A stretch of 64,000 nucleotides of DNA from Gracilaria gracilis (GCA_030374805.1 JARGSG010000211.1:1-64000); one strand, 5' to 3'; shown: positions 53,401 through 63,511, counted from the stretch's first letter. The notes: a model not told the origin generated them from the sequence alone. Program-made: numbers and translations.

Positions 53401-55738
53401 CCTTACACTGCGAAGGAAATTCTACTGGCCAGCAATGGCTGTGGATTGCTACGCAACTGTGCGGTTCTGCCCCGAGTGTGCTCGGAATCGCGTCAAGTTT
53501 CGCCGCCACGCGACGAAGTTGAAGCTCTTCCCTGCAAGGGCGCCCCTGGAATTCGTAGCCATCGATATTTTGGGACCGTTCCTCGCTACTAAGCGGCGTA
53601 ACAAATTTTTACTCGTGATCACGGATCGTTTCTCGAAGCTCGTTCGTACCGTACCCTTACGGAGAATCACGTCATTGACGGTGGCGCAAGCATTCGTCAC
53701 CCATTGGGCATTCGTCTACGGTCCACCGGTGAATCTACTCTCCGACAACGGGAAACAGTTTGCATCCCGGTTCTTCGGGGATGTATGCAGAATTCTGGAT
53801 GTCAAGAATCTCTTCACTACAACCTACCACCCCCAGTGTAATGGGCAGGCTGAACGGTTTAACCGGACGCTGTTAGCAGCACTCCGTTCATACGTAGCCG
53901 ATCACCCCACCACGTGGGACCTGTTCACCGATGCGCTGACATTCGCATACAACACTCAGGTACACCGTACTACGGGATTAACTCCATTTGAATTGGTTCT
54001 GTCTCGCACCCCACCGCCCGTGGCGCTCGAAGCACAGCCAACGCTGGATCAATTTCCTTCGACGAAGGGATACAGGGAAACCTGGAAGACATGGCTTACC
54101 AAGCTGGTCCCAGCAGCACAACGGTCAATGGCCCGGTCACAAGCCGCGTATAAGCGTGATTTCGATCAGCGAGCCCCTCGAAGACCACCCGCCCTTAAAG
54201 AAGGGGACTATGTGTTCATCCGTAAGGAGTATTGGAACCCAGGCAAGGAGAAACGCCACAAGCTCTCACCCGTCGCCGACGGTCCTTTCAAAGCAATTGC
54301 TGTGGAATCCGACACTGTCGTAGTGGAGATGGGTCAGCAACACGAACGCATTTCCCGCGATCGCGTGGTTTTTGCACCCCCGCCCGCGGGAAACGACCCA
54401 TCAAGTGGACATTCTACCGCAGAAGCGGAAACGAACACTACGGACACACCGGACCCACCCCCGATCAACCGCCCTAGGGAGGTACCACACCCAAGTAGGG
54501 GACTCTCGGATTTGCCGATGTTATCGGACTCTACGCGCCCTGGCGCTTCGCTGTCTGAAGCCCCGCCGCCTGGCGTAATTATTCGCCGCCTTGGCGAGTT
54601 GACACCCACTCCCCATGTCGCTCCATCTAAGGAGGGGGAGGGACTCGTTAATCGTCATGCTTCCGCGCTGTCGCGTGAGGAACACCGTGTAGCACGGAAG
54701 AGAGACACCGCTAATGCGCAATCAAAGCCCTCTCGGGAGCCCGGCGTCTCATCAAGGTCGCCGCGCATCAACGCAGAAGCGGAATCGTCACCAGACACTA
54801 CCGCCGTGCGGGACAGGACCGAGGAGACTCATTCGTTACCGGCGAAGCCGTTGCCTACGCCGCATAGCGCGCCTGGAGTGACTACGTCGCATAACGGAGT
54901 GGAAATACCGCCTGAGGCGCCGTTGAGCTCGCACGTCCAAGACGAAGAAGAGTCGTCGGAGACTAAGTCGCCCAACACGCCTGAGGCGGGCCCCACCGTG
55001 GACACGTCGCTAAATGCCCAGCAGGGAAGTGCCAACCGTAGCACACGGACTACACCTGTAAGGGAGATCAGCTCAGCGAGCGAACCACGTCGACAAACCG
55101 AGCTGACACCTCCCGTGCACACGGAGGCGGAACACGCCACGGCGCAGACCAATGAAGGCCACCCGTTGACAACGTTACGTACTACCACGGCGAGGCCGGT
55201 TCAATCAAGGTTACCGTTGACGCGAGCGCGTTCGACGCCACACACAACTCTGTCGAAACGGTTGCTACCACGCAAACTCGCGGTACGCCCACCTGGGACT
55301 CCCGCGGGAGAAGAAACTCTAAGGGAACAAGGAAACGGGAACACCGACACCGCGAGACGCGTGACCACCGACCCAAGTAGGGGACCACACCGCGAAGAGA
55401 CAGTTCCACGAACCTTGTTGGACACACCACGGTCTAACCGGAGCACCGACGCAGTGCCACACACGATGAAGCCGCCGGAGAGCTCTCCGAAGCAGGAGGT
55501 CGTAGTCACACGGCAAGGCCGGGAAGTCTTCCGACAGGAGTTCGTAGTCGACCACATAGTGGAACACTCATACCACCCGTTGGGGTACATACAGTATCTC
55601 GTACGTTGGTACGGCTACGGACCCGAGGCTGACTCGGATGAGTCAATCGAGCATCTCCCACGATCAAAAGTAGTGCAGTACCATCGGCGTACTCTCACGG
55701 GTCTCCCGGCGACAATTGTCAACGCCCAAGTGGGATAA
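50479..55738 (+). pseudogene. pol: Chromovirus pol, element B, with stops and a frameshift
   Basis: Protease part from about 50481 with LDTGVGPNFI. The frame shifts near 50.93 kb, a TGA stands at 51218, and a TGA at 52775-52777 replaces a Trp found in the A copies (AVVWALSTL). Reverse transcriptase (51.7-52.5 kb) has KPDGSWRFCIDYR, FTALDAN and YLDDVIVFS. RNase H spans 52.6-53.0 kb (YTDHSSLRW, TQADALSRL). Integrase (about 53.3-54.0 kb) has an H-H-C-C zinc region ending CPEC and the catalytic residues in VAIDILG, LSDNGKQFAS and GQAERFNRT. About 400 residues of Pro/Thr/Ser/Glu-rich linker follow, then a C-terminal chromodomain (EFVVDHIVEH...YLVRWYGY...HLPRSKV, about 55.54-55.68 kb). From 52805 to the end the frame is open (977 codons). 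Confidence 0.9.
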
Positions 55739-55912
55739 CACGCCCCGAAGGGGAAGAAGCTAGCTCATCCAGAAGGAAGTTGAGAAGTGGGAGAAGACGA
55801 AACTGGCACTTAGGAAAGGAAAAATATACGTCATAGACGGAAGTAGGTTTAATGGCCATCGAGGCTATATCCTACAACAACACCGCATAGCGGGAATCAG
55901 GTGGAAGATGGA
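55739..55912. other. Convergent gap between pol and the antisense ORF (element B)
   Basis: About 174 bp without a gene, purine-rich near its start. Transcripts from both strands would end here. Confidence 0.5.
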
Positions 55913-57871
55913 CTAAGCCCCCGACCCTTGGTTGGAGGGGCCCGGAGCGCCCTCACCAGTACCCCCATTGCTGGGATTGGATCCGCCAGTAAGGCGTGCA
56001 GCCAACGCGTCCCGCATTGCGGCGACGTCCCCACTCGCGACAGTGGCGGAAAGCCCAACTCCTCGGAGGAACTGAGCGATCACAGCCGCCTCACCGGTTC
56101 CACCCCCAGAGGGGAGGACTGCAGGCACCTCGATCACCTCTGGTTCGTCCGGAAGGGAAGCCTCCACTGCACCTACCGACGAAGGTTCGGGCGCCGGTGG
56201 ATTCACCGGCTCAGCCGTCGCCATTCCCGGCGCTGCCGTGTCATTGGAGGTCGGCTCAACCGCGTTGGCGGAAGGAACCTCTTCGACTACGTCGTCATCA
56301 TACCCCATCTCGGGTTCGTCGTCCATAATTTGGTCGTCATCACCGCCGTAAGCGTGGTAAAAATCGTCAGCATCGACGAAGCCAACGCGATGCCCATAAG
56401 GGATATACCTCGGAGCCATCCGGAGAGCTGCCGCTTCAGCTGCGGTGATCTCTTGCACCTCCCAGGGATTGAAAAAGATGAAGTCTCCCGCCAATGGCGT
56501 GCGTCGTCCCGGAGACCGGTCGAAACCGCCGTCCTCGTGACCGCGGCCGCTCTGAGCGAAGGGCACGCTGGCCCAATCAACTCGGTCGATTACGTCGAGG
56601 AGTCCACGAACTTCTTCGGCATTGTTTTCACCTCCCAGAGGAACCCGCAACGAGATTTCTCGGATGCACGCACGAAGGCGAGGCGGGACATACCACAGTC
56701 GGTACTGGTCATATACTTCCCATAGGAGGTAAGCCGCGGTGCGGATAGCCCACTCGGTGAGCACCACGGACCACAGTCCGGAATACGGATCCTCGATGAG
56801 GCAGGAGCCAAGATAGGAGAGGACCGGGGGCAACTCCACGTAGCACCCGCGACACACCTCCACCGAGGACCACCAAGTGGGAATGGGAACATAACGGCCC
56901 AGCTGGTGATTGTGCCGGATTCGATTGATCTCCGTGTTTTGATACGGGACGAGAAACCCAAAACGGGAACGCGCACGGCGCTCATCGCGGATGAAGTTCT
57001 GTAACCACCGCGAACGGGACTCCCGGCGAAGATACCTGAACTCCGCCCGGATGATGGGATGAATCCAACATACCGCCTCCTGGCGTACACTAGGACGTCC
57101 TCTCCAGGAGTAAGTCTCAACCACCGCCAAGCGGGTGCAGTACGAAATCTCGCCTTGTGTACGGTATAACCGGAGATCAAAGCTGATGGACTCAGGAATT
57201 GGGAACTCGAAGTTCGCCCGGCTCTGCCGCGCATAGCCCAAGCGAACTAATGCCGCCTGAGCGGAAGCCAGCGACTCGCCAGAACGCCGCACGATTGCAT
57301 GAGGAGGAACGGCAACCCGTCGACGCCAATCCCACGAAGTGGTGACTAACGCCGGAAGATCCCCGGGGAGGCGATCAGTACCGTCCGCATAGGACGCGAT
57401 GAGCTCCTCGTTGAAAACGGCTGTAGGATGAAACCACGGAGCAGTCCGGAAAAGATGCGCGTGAACGCGAGGGTTCAGCCCGACGAGCTCATTGTAGGAA
57501 GGCCACGGCACTTCCTGCATGACGTGACCATGGGGCTGCTGCCCCGGAGGGAGAATGTGCCCGCCGCTGGCCTTGAGTCCCTGGGACGCCCCAGAAGCAT
57601 TGTCGCTTTGCGGGAGAGACACGGAACGAAATCCGGAGAAGTATCCCGAGTTCGGAGGTTGACCGCTCATCGCGCGAGGCGCTTGAGGAACGGGAAGGTT
57701 GGTAGTACGACCGCGAGAGCGAGTTGAAGACTGTAGTGAACAGGGTTGATCGTCGCTGGAGCGAGGTTTGCACTTGGAAGTGGTAGTGACTTGGTCTTCG
57801 CGAGGCGAGATGGAATCCGAAGACTTCGGGGATGCGCTTTTATGCCCAGGGTTGGGAGTTCGACCCGCCAT
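55913..57871 (-). CDS. Intact antisense accessory ORF of element B (652 aa), unknown function
   Basis: ATG at 57871 on the strand opposite to gag-pol, only 36 bp inside the 3' LTR; stop at 55913. The N-terminal ~140 residues are Ser/Pro/Gly-rich. A globular core (~150-500) has APWFHPTAV, LPGDLPALV, LYRTQGEIS, IIRAEFRYLRRE, ARSRFGFLVPY, WWSSVEVCRGCYVELPP, LWYVPPRLR and DRSPGRR. An acidic then Pro/Ala-rich C-terminus follows. The antisense ORF of element A1 has the same motifs in the same order, though the two families have diverged, which suggests selection to keep it. No membrane segment or signal peptide is seen, so it is not an env gene, and no known family is recognised. A promoter in the 3' LTR acting backwards could express it. 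Confidence 0.85.
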   Translation of the reverse strand: MAGRTPNPGHKSASPKSSDSISPREDQVTTTSKCKPRSSDDQPCSLQSSTRSRGRTTNLPVPQAPRAMSGQPPNSGYFSGFRSVSLPQSDNASGASQGLKASGGHILPPGQQPHGHVMQEVPWPSYNELVGLNPRVHAHLFRTAPWFHPTAVFNEELIASYADGTDRLPGDLPALVTTSWDWRRRVAVPPHAIVRRSGESLASAQAALVRLGYARQSRANFEFPIPESISFDLRLYRTQGEISYCTRLAVVETYSWRGRPSVRQEAVCWIHPIIRAEFRYLRRESRSRWLQNFIRDERRARSRFGFLVPYQNTEINRIRHNHQLGRYVPIPTWWSSVEVCRGCYVELPPVLSYLGSCLIEDPYSGLWSVVLTEWAIRTAAYLLWEVYDQYRLWYVPPRLRACIREISLRVPLGGENNAEEVRGLLDVIDRVDWASVPFAQSGRGHEDGGFDRSPGRRTPLAGDFIFFNPWEVQEITAAEAAALRMAPRYIPYGHRVGFVDADDFYHAYGGDDDQIMDDEPEMGYDDDVVEEVPSANAVEPTSNDTAAPGMATAEPVNPPAPEPSSVGAVEASLPDEPEVIEVPAVLPSGGGTGEAAVIAQFLRGVGLSATVASGDVAAMRDALAARLTGGSNPSNGGTGEGAPGPSNQGSGA

Positions 57872-57893
57872 CGCGACGGCGTGGCTCACTCTT

Positions 57894-57906
57894 AAGGAGG
57901 GGAATA
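57894..57906 (+). other. Polypurine tract of element B
   Basis: AAGGAGGGGAATA directly before the 3' LTR start TGAAGG. It primes plus-strand synthesis. It overlaps the 5' flank of the antisense ORF. Confidence 0.7.
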
Positions 57907-58912
57907 TGAAGGACAACACTCCTTGGAGGCGATTTGAGGTACTTAGTTAATTTCCGCATCATGCGTTAGTAGATATATATGAGCTACACCGCTATTAGCG
58001 TGTCGCCTCGCCGAGGTAATTTCCACACATGTACACGTGGATTGCACGGCTCGAGGGGCCGCTTAGCTGGTGTGACTAGCACACGTGTAGCACAGATATG
58101 CCGGAGGCAGTGCACCCAGCATTGCTGTATTTACTCAGATATTTTATAGATTATTTTGCCCGGCGCACCCACTGTCAGTGGTGCGCCGAGCTCAGTACTT
58201 AGAGGGTTGAGCATCGCTCCCCCAAGTAAATTGCCCCTTGCCAAGCAAGGGCTTCTGGCTCTAACTATCACGTCTTCGCGGACTGTTCACCTCCAAGTGG
58301 AGTGACGACCGCGTTGTTCACGTATAGTTACCCACCCTTGTGGCGCTCAGAGTATAACCACTATTTGTGTGTCTCGTTCCAGCCTATTGTCGTATACTAG
58401 CCCCTGTATTGGGTTTGCTTTGTTCTCTCTCTTTTCCCCACTCTGGTGGTTTGCTTTCTCCCCTTTTTGGGTTTGCCTTTTTGCCCTGTTCTCAGTGGCC
58501 CGTTTCCGACACCTTGTCGTTGCCGTGCTACTCTCTTTCGAGGACCCATCTCGTGACAGTGTGAACACGTGGATCTCTACCGACTACTAATCAGCCTAAC
58601 GCTCCGACGCTTGTCGTGACGGTTTGACCTCGGATTTACACCCGGCTTAGCTGTGTCATTCCCGGAGTGCTCCGTTCGCTGTGCTGCCCTGTCGGGGGGA
58701 AGATTCCGAACGTCTTCGTGAGCCTGCGCTTTTCCCGCCAAAGGCGTTGCTCCAGGTTCGGGCGCCGGTGGATTCACCGGCTCAGCCGTCGCCATTCCCG
58801 GCGCTGCCGTGTCATTCCCTGAGTGCTCCGTTCGCTGTGCTGCCCTGTCGAGGGGAAGATTCCTACCGTCTTCGTGAGCCTGCGCTTTTCCTGCCAAAGG
58901 CGTTGCTCCACA
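57907..58912 (+). repeat. 3' LTR of element B (1006 bp) with an internal rearrangement
   Basis: Same as the 5' LTR up to GGCGTTGCTCCA. Then come 63 bp (58754-58816) identical to 56184-56246 inside the antisense ORF, then a second copy of the last part of the LTR from TGTCATTCCC onward, ending CTCCACA. This makes the 3' LTR about 156 bp longer than the 5' LTR. Confidence 0.92.
58754..58816 (+). repeat. 63-bp patch copied from the antisense ORF into the 3' LTR
   Basis: Matches 56184-56246 without a visible difference, in the same orientation. It joins back to LTR sequence at a shared GTGTCATT. It looks like template switching or gene conversion. Confidence 0.88.
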
Positions 58913-58917
58913 GCAAC

Positions 58918-59957
58918 CATTCCGAGCAAATCGTGCGATAAATAGTACTTCGGGTCGTTTCGCCAGTCTATAAACAAGAAAAACAAGATCGGGTTTAGAC
59001 CGGTGTTTACATGTTGGTTTGCATTAGGGGAGGGAGGATAGAGCTCGAAACGGAGGAGTGGCTTAATAAGGCGATAGCTCAGTGTCCGCGAGGTTGTATA
59101 GACGAAATAGGTAACACAAGTTCTTATCTGGGACGCCTGGATATCTATACTGTTCTTTACGGTACCGGATACGGCACCCCGGTGTGCGGTGAGTAATCAT
59201 GGCCGTACTCAAATCTCACGAACACAGAGGTCACCCTAGAAAGGTGGTGTACATCTCCTAGTGCGAACGGCATTGATTGAAAGAGCCCAGCGAAAACTCG
59301 TGCAATCGGAATTAATTCGATTCCAGTTTGATTTTCAATTCTTGTTCTGTGAGTTTTCAGTACGCCAATTCGTGCGTCATTAAATCTTCATTGCACCAAA
59401 ATCTAACGAAAAGATATTGAACGCAATTTTTCGAAAAAAAAATTCAATCCATTGGGAATGCCTTGACACTCTAAGAAAAAGAGCTGAGATGCGGAGAAGA
59501 TAATGAATACTCAATGACGGAGAGTTTTACATAGGGAGCTTTGGGCAAGAAAAAGCGCCATACGTCTCAAGTAGTATACCTTGAGAAGATTAAGTCCAAG
59601 AAAGTCAAGATCGAAAATTTTGCAATCTGTATCACCGTACAGCTAACAGCAACCATTCCGAGCAAATGGTGCGATAAATAGTACTTCGGGTCGTTTCGCC
59701 GGTCTATAAACAAGAAAAACAAGATCGGGTTTAGACCGGTGTTTACATGTTGGTTTGCATTAGGGGAGGGAGGATAGAGCCCGAAACGGAGGAGTGGCTT
59801 AATAAGGCGATAGCTCATTGTCGGCGAGGTGGTATATACGAACTAGGTAACACAAGTTCTTATCTGGGACGCCTGGATATCTACACTGTTCTTTACGGTA
59901 CCGGATACGGCACCCCGGTGTGCGGTTAGTAATCATGGCCGTACTCAAATCTCACCC
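58918..59957. repeat. 484-bp satellite units right of element B, with MITE-like copy 3
   Basis: Resumes with CATTCCGAGCAAAT, the continuation of the unit broken at 47343. The 253-bp block is at 59286-59538. The satellite ends near AAATCTCACC at 59957, where the hairpin-repeat region starts. Confidence 0.85.
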
Positions 59958-60600
59958 GGGTCCGCTGTCATCGGCGCGTTGGTGGTGCCACGTATGCAAT
60001 TAACACAGGTTTGCCACAAACAGCGCGTTGGGACCGCGGACCAAGGTGGCTTGGCCCTTCATCAGTGCAATGATGAAGCGCCACGACACCCGGTTCCGCT
60101 GTCATAGGCGCGCTGGTGGTGCCACGTATGCCACTACCACAGGTTTGCCACACACGAGGCGTTCGGACAGCGGACCGATGTGCAGTGGCGCTTCATCAGT
60201 GCACTGATGAAGCGCCACGACACCCGGGTCCGTTGTCATGGGCGCGTTGTTGGTGCCACGTATGCCACTACCACAGGTTTGCCACACACGAGGCGTTCGG
60301 ACAGCGGACCGATGTGCAGTGGCGCTTCATCAGTGCACTGATGAAGCGCCACGACCCCCTGGTCCGCTGTCCCAAAAAAATATTTTATTTTCCATATTTT
60401 TCAACGACAGCCTTGGACAGCGGACCAGGGTGGCGTGGCGCTTCATCAGTGCACTGATGAAGCGCCACGACACCCAAATCCGCTGTTCCAGGCTGTCGTT
60501 TTAATTAATTGGAATTACTTAATCTTTTTGCGACAGCAGTCCGGGGTGGCGTGGCGCTCCATCGGCGCAGCGATGAAGCGCAATGAGACCCTAGTCTACT
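59958..60600. repeat. Cluster of hairpin repeats built on a 34-bp perfect palindrome
   Basis: The core is the arm GTGGCGCTTCATCAGTG followed by its exact complement, at 60185-60218, 60319-60352 and 60435-60468, with variants at about 60054-60087 and 60547-60582. Flanking arms GGACAGCGGACC and GGTCCGCTGTC extend each into a ~73-bp stem. Two neighbouring copies are spaced 134 bp apart with a shared spacer (GCCACGTATGCCACTACCAC). It could be a foldback/MITE family or a source of hairpin RNA. Confidence 0.8.
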
Positions 60601-61410
60601 GTCCTACTTGTCCTTATTAGTAAGATCGCGTTTATCTCCACATTTATTTAGTTCCGTCTCTCTCGTGTCTTCAAGCTTTCCTTAACATCTCTTTGACGCA
60701 TCACCTGCCATAGATGAAGTACCACTTTCTCTTGATCCCCTCTCCCCGCGCCATGAAAGATAAAGCTGGAGTTCTTGTAGGTCTGCTTTGTCGGCGTGTT
60801 GACAAGGGAACCCGTTGTGCGACCCGCTACTGTGCACTGACGCGGTAGACGGTAGACCGAGGTGAATTGTGGTTCATGGATGCAACGATGAAGCGCCATT
60901 GCACTCCTGGCCATTGCCCAGTCGTCGTGTTTTCCGAAGAATGTAATACGAACCTTTCCCTAAGGGAATGAAACTTTTACTCTTCCACCAAGATATTGGT
61001 CTTTCTAAAATCCAATATAATATAAATATATATAGAAATAGAGTTGTTTCAATTCTACACTAACGTCACAGGGGTGACTGTCCGGCGCGGACACCGTCCG
61101 CTCGATACATATCGCTGTATAGTCGTAGGCGAAACACGCGCATCTCTACAGACTACTGTCACGCACGAACGCTCGTGCGCAAACATCATATAAGTCATTC
61201 CTTTACAAAATAGGCTCACATGAAGTTCAATCCTTCTTCACAGGGACTTTGAGCCTAGTAAGACACTTATGGGGCTGCATTTATTAGTCACGTTAGTATA
61301 GTGAGCATTGCTGCGGATGCTCCGGAAACGCCCTAAATTAGTGTGTTAGGGTGGTTTTCAATCACTCCAAACGCATCCAGGACCGTTGGTCTAGACTACC
61401 CTCCGGACAG
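60601..61410. other. Intergenic, no gene supported; one decayed hairpin copy
   Basis: Contains a degenerate hairpin copy near 60870-60905 and an AT-rich segment near 61010-61040. Only short frames otherwise. Confidence 0.45.
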
Positions 61411-61477
61411 CGGACCCGGGTGTCGCGGCGCTTCATCAGTGCACTGATGAAGCGCCACTGCACATCGGTCCGCTGTC
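61405..61477. repeat. Hairpin repeat, dispersed copy
   Basis: GGACAGCGGACCC arm, near-perfect core palindrome at 61425-61458, then GGTCCGCTGTCC. Same family as 59958-60600. Confidence 0.75.
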
Positions 61478-61682
61478 CAGAAAATTAAAATTTTTTTTTG
61501 CCCTGCCGCCCCAGTCGGTCCCGAATATCTGTATCCGGGGCACAGTGCTACTACTACTGGATATCGCGTTTGCAGAAACATCGCGGCCATGTACAACTAA
61601 CTCCTGTTCGGGTCTGTTTTACAGCTCCCTGTACTACATTCTTCAGTAGCTTACGCAGGTCTGTTGTTCTCACTACGGCCCG

Positions 61683-61740
61683 GGCGTCATGGCGCTACAT
61701 CGGTGCACCGATGAAGCGCCACGACACCTGGGTCCGCTTC
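61683..61740. repeat. Hairpin repeat, diverged dispersed copy
   Basis: Core GGCGCTACATCGGTGCACCGATGAAGCGCC with a GGGTCCGC arm. The substitution pair around the centre (CGGTG/CACCG) keeps the stem paired. Confidence 0.65.
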
Positions 61741-62085
61741 CAACGGCGCGCTGGCGGTTCCAAGTATGCAACCACCCGTGTTTAGGTTTTCTCAGAACCA
61801 AGTGAGGGTATGGCGGAAGAAGAACACGTCGCCGGTCAAGACGGAGTGACTGGAGAGGATGTGCGAGCGTCAGAGGAAACAGGGTGGGGTTAAATAGTGG
61901 AGTGCTGGCGAGGCGTACAGTACAGTGACGGTTTTGGCGCGACAACGGTTGGAACAGAAAGGGGTAAGTTATGGTTTCAGATATAGGCCGTGCGCATAGG
62001 CAGTGGCGCGGAAAACGAGGACGGCGTCGATTGCACCGTATGGCACCGAATTCTTGCTTTCGGTGACGCTTTTGGCTTTTCTAAA
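61741..62085. promoter_or_regulatory. Upstream region of the hypothetical gene, with TAAATA box
   Basis: GGTTAAATAGTGG near 61892 could serve as a TATA element for the plus-strand frame that follows. An alternative start at 61990-62020 also lies here. Nothing else is recognised. Confidence 0.3.
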
Positions 62086-62535
62086 ATGTCGAACGGATAC
62101 GTGAAGGACGAGGAGCTTCTTGCGTTCCTGGAAGGGAAGGAGATCGGAGGAACGCCGTCTCCGAAGCGGGAAGTGGCCGAGGTTGCGCAGGTGGATCGAG
62201 GGTCACGAGAAGAGGTGGTTGTTGCTGTGGGGAAGGCAGGGGTTGCGGATGTGGGCTCGAAAATGGTGGAGAAGAACGGGAAGAAGGATGGGATATGGAG
62301 GAAAGGGGCGGTGCACCTGAGCCAGTTGGAGATTGGGGAGCACACGGATGGTGAAGGTGGAGCGAAAGGTAGGAAAGAGCAATTTACGTGGGAAATGAAG
62401 GAGCCGGTGAGGTTGTTGCGAGTTGTGATGAAGGAGCGAATAGATGATTGTATTGCGGAGAGTGTGGCGAAGATGGGAGGGGTTGTGTTGAGTGAGGAGG
62501 GGAGGTGGGAGGAAGTTGTGCCAAGGGGGAAATGA
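62086..62535 (+). CDS. Hypothetical protein, upstream frame
   Basis: ATG at 62086 (frame open from 61990). Lys/Glu/Gly-rich protein of 149 codons (EELLAFLEGKEIGG, KEPVRLLRVVMKERIDD). No family is recognised. Its stop TGA overlaps the ATG of the next frame as ATGA at 62532-62535. The opposite strand also has a long frame (61977-62687), but that one is Ser/Pro/Thr-rich and looks like a shadow. Confidence 0.4.
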   Translation: MSNGYVKDEELLAFLEGKEIGGTPSPKREVAEVAQVDRGSREEVVVAVGKAGVADVGSKMVEKNGKKDGIWRKGAVHLSQLEIGEHTDGEGGAKGRKEQFTWEMKEPVRLLRVVMKERIDDCIAESVAKMGGVVLSEEGRWEEVVPRGK

Positions 62536-62855
62536 AGGTTGAGAAGGGATCGCCTGTGACGCCAAAGACTAAGGAAGTGGGTAGTCGCTTGAAGAAGAGA
62601 CGCAAGGAGGGAAGGAAGGTGGCAGGAGAGGAGGTGCGGCCGGGGCTGGGGGTTGCGACATTGACTGGGTTTCGGAGCGCGGCGCATGCGGTGCAGACGG
62701 CGGAGCGCATACTGAAAGAGCAGAGGAAGCAGAGAATGGGTCGTATGGGGAGCCGTTCTGGGGCGAGGAGGGTGTACGAGAATGTGGAGAGCTGCCCGCG
62801 GAACTTCTACGAGATGACGTTTGAGGAGACGGAAACGCAGGATCCCAACGGGTGA
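62532..62855 (+). CDS. Hypothetical basic protein, downstream frame
   Basis: ATG at 62532, 107 residues, rich in Lys/Arg/Glu (SRLKKRRKEGRK, AERILKEQRKQRMGRMG), ending in an acidic tail. It overlaps the upstream frame in ATGA. The two frames may be one gene with a frameshift or unspliced intron, or two ORFs on one mRNA. No family is recognised. Confidence 0.4.
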   Translation: MKVEKGSPVTPKTKEVGSRLKKRRKEGRKVAGEEVRPGLGVATLTGFRSAAHAVQTAERILKEQRKQRMGRMGSRSGARRVYENVESCPRNFYEMTFEETETQDPNG

Positions 62856-63511
62856 GGTGCGGAAATCGACTAAAGTATGGTAAGGGGGTGGCGGTGTTGA
62901 GTGGAGGTGGAGATGGGAAGGAATGGGCGGATGTCTTAGGATGGCTGGGTTGGCAATTGCTTCGCATTTTCGGGCGAAATGGAATTTTGAACTAGCACGG
63001 ATGGAAAATTTGGAGAGCGTCGTGGAAAAGAGTGTAGTTGGGTTGAGTTGCGAGGCGAACCTCTTGAAATAATAGGAGACCCTAGCATTAAACTGCGCGA
63101 GATGGAATACAATATTTCAAAATTTGTTAATTTTTTGAGTGCCAGCCTCTGCCACCCCCGCGCGCGCCCAGATAACGCCTAGAACTAGCAACTATTCCAC
63201 ACATAGCACCCAGTATTTTACTTTGCGGAATACAGACGAAGCAGGGGTGGGAAGTTTTCGATCCGGTGTTCTGGATGGTTGTATCCCGCGCGGAGCAACG
63301 CTACCCCGGGGCACCGACCGATCAGAGACCTCCAGGAAGTCCCGAGCCATTCTTAACTCTGGTGGAGTCGCCAGCAGCTACCCCTGTGGTCATTTCAGCA
63401 CCTACTCCGGCCCCAGAGAGACGCAATACGCCTGCCCATACTGCTGTAACTTCTCCTCTCCCTAGTACCACAAGGGTTGATGGACCTCCGCGGCCTATCC
63501 TTCGGGGTGTC
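62856..63511. other. Intergenic; start region of the last gene
   Basis: AT-rich near 63060-63140, then GC-rich. The frame of the ORF beginning at 63512 is open upstream to at least about 63260 and reads Pro/Thr/Ala-rich (SPAATPVVISAPTPAPERR), so the real start may lie further up. A different frame (63139-63465) overlaps and is less convincing. Confidence 0.4.

Larger units (their letters stand above)
47339..58917 (+). mobile_element. Ty3/gypsy chromovirus, element B, structurally complete, with antisense ORF
   Basis: LTRs 47344-48193 and 57907-58912 begin TG and end CA. The flanking 5-bp duplication GCAAC (47339-47343 and 58913-58917) matches an uninterrupted target in the satellite (TAACAGCAACCATTCC). 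Order: 5' LTR, primer-binding-like site, gag, -1 frameshift site, pol (protease, RT, RNase H, integrase, long linker, chromodomain), antisense ORF, polypurine tract, 3' LTR. Gag has one in-frame stop and pol has breaks, so this copy cannot make a full polyprotein, although the antisense ORF is intact. Only about four substitutions are visible between the LTRs, apart from an insertion in the 3' LTR, so insertion is fairly recent. Confidence 0.93.

Noticed and set aside
55913-57871. env-like gene of an errantivirus-type element
   Set aside because: It is antisense, with no signal peptide, membrane segment or furin-like site.
61962-61985. Intron GTAAGT...TTTCAG upstream of the hypothetical gene
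   Set aside because: Only about 17 nt between donor and acceptor, too short for splicing.
61977-62687. 236-codon minus-strand ORF, Ser/Pro/Thr-rich
   Set aside because: Lies opposite the Lys/Glu-rich plus-strand frames and looks like their mirror; it cannot be ruled out fully.
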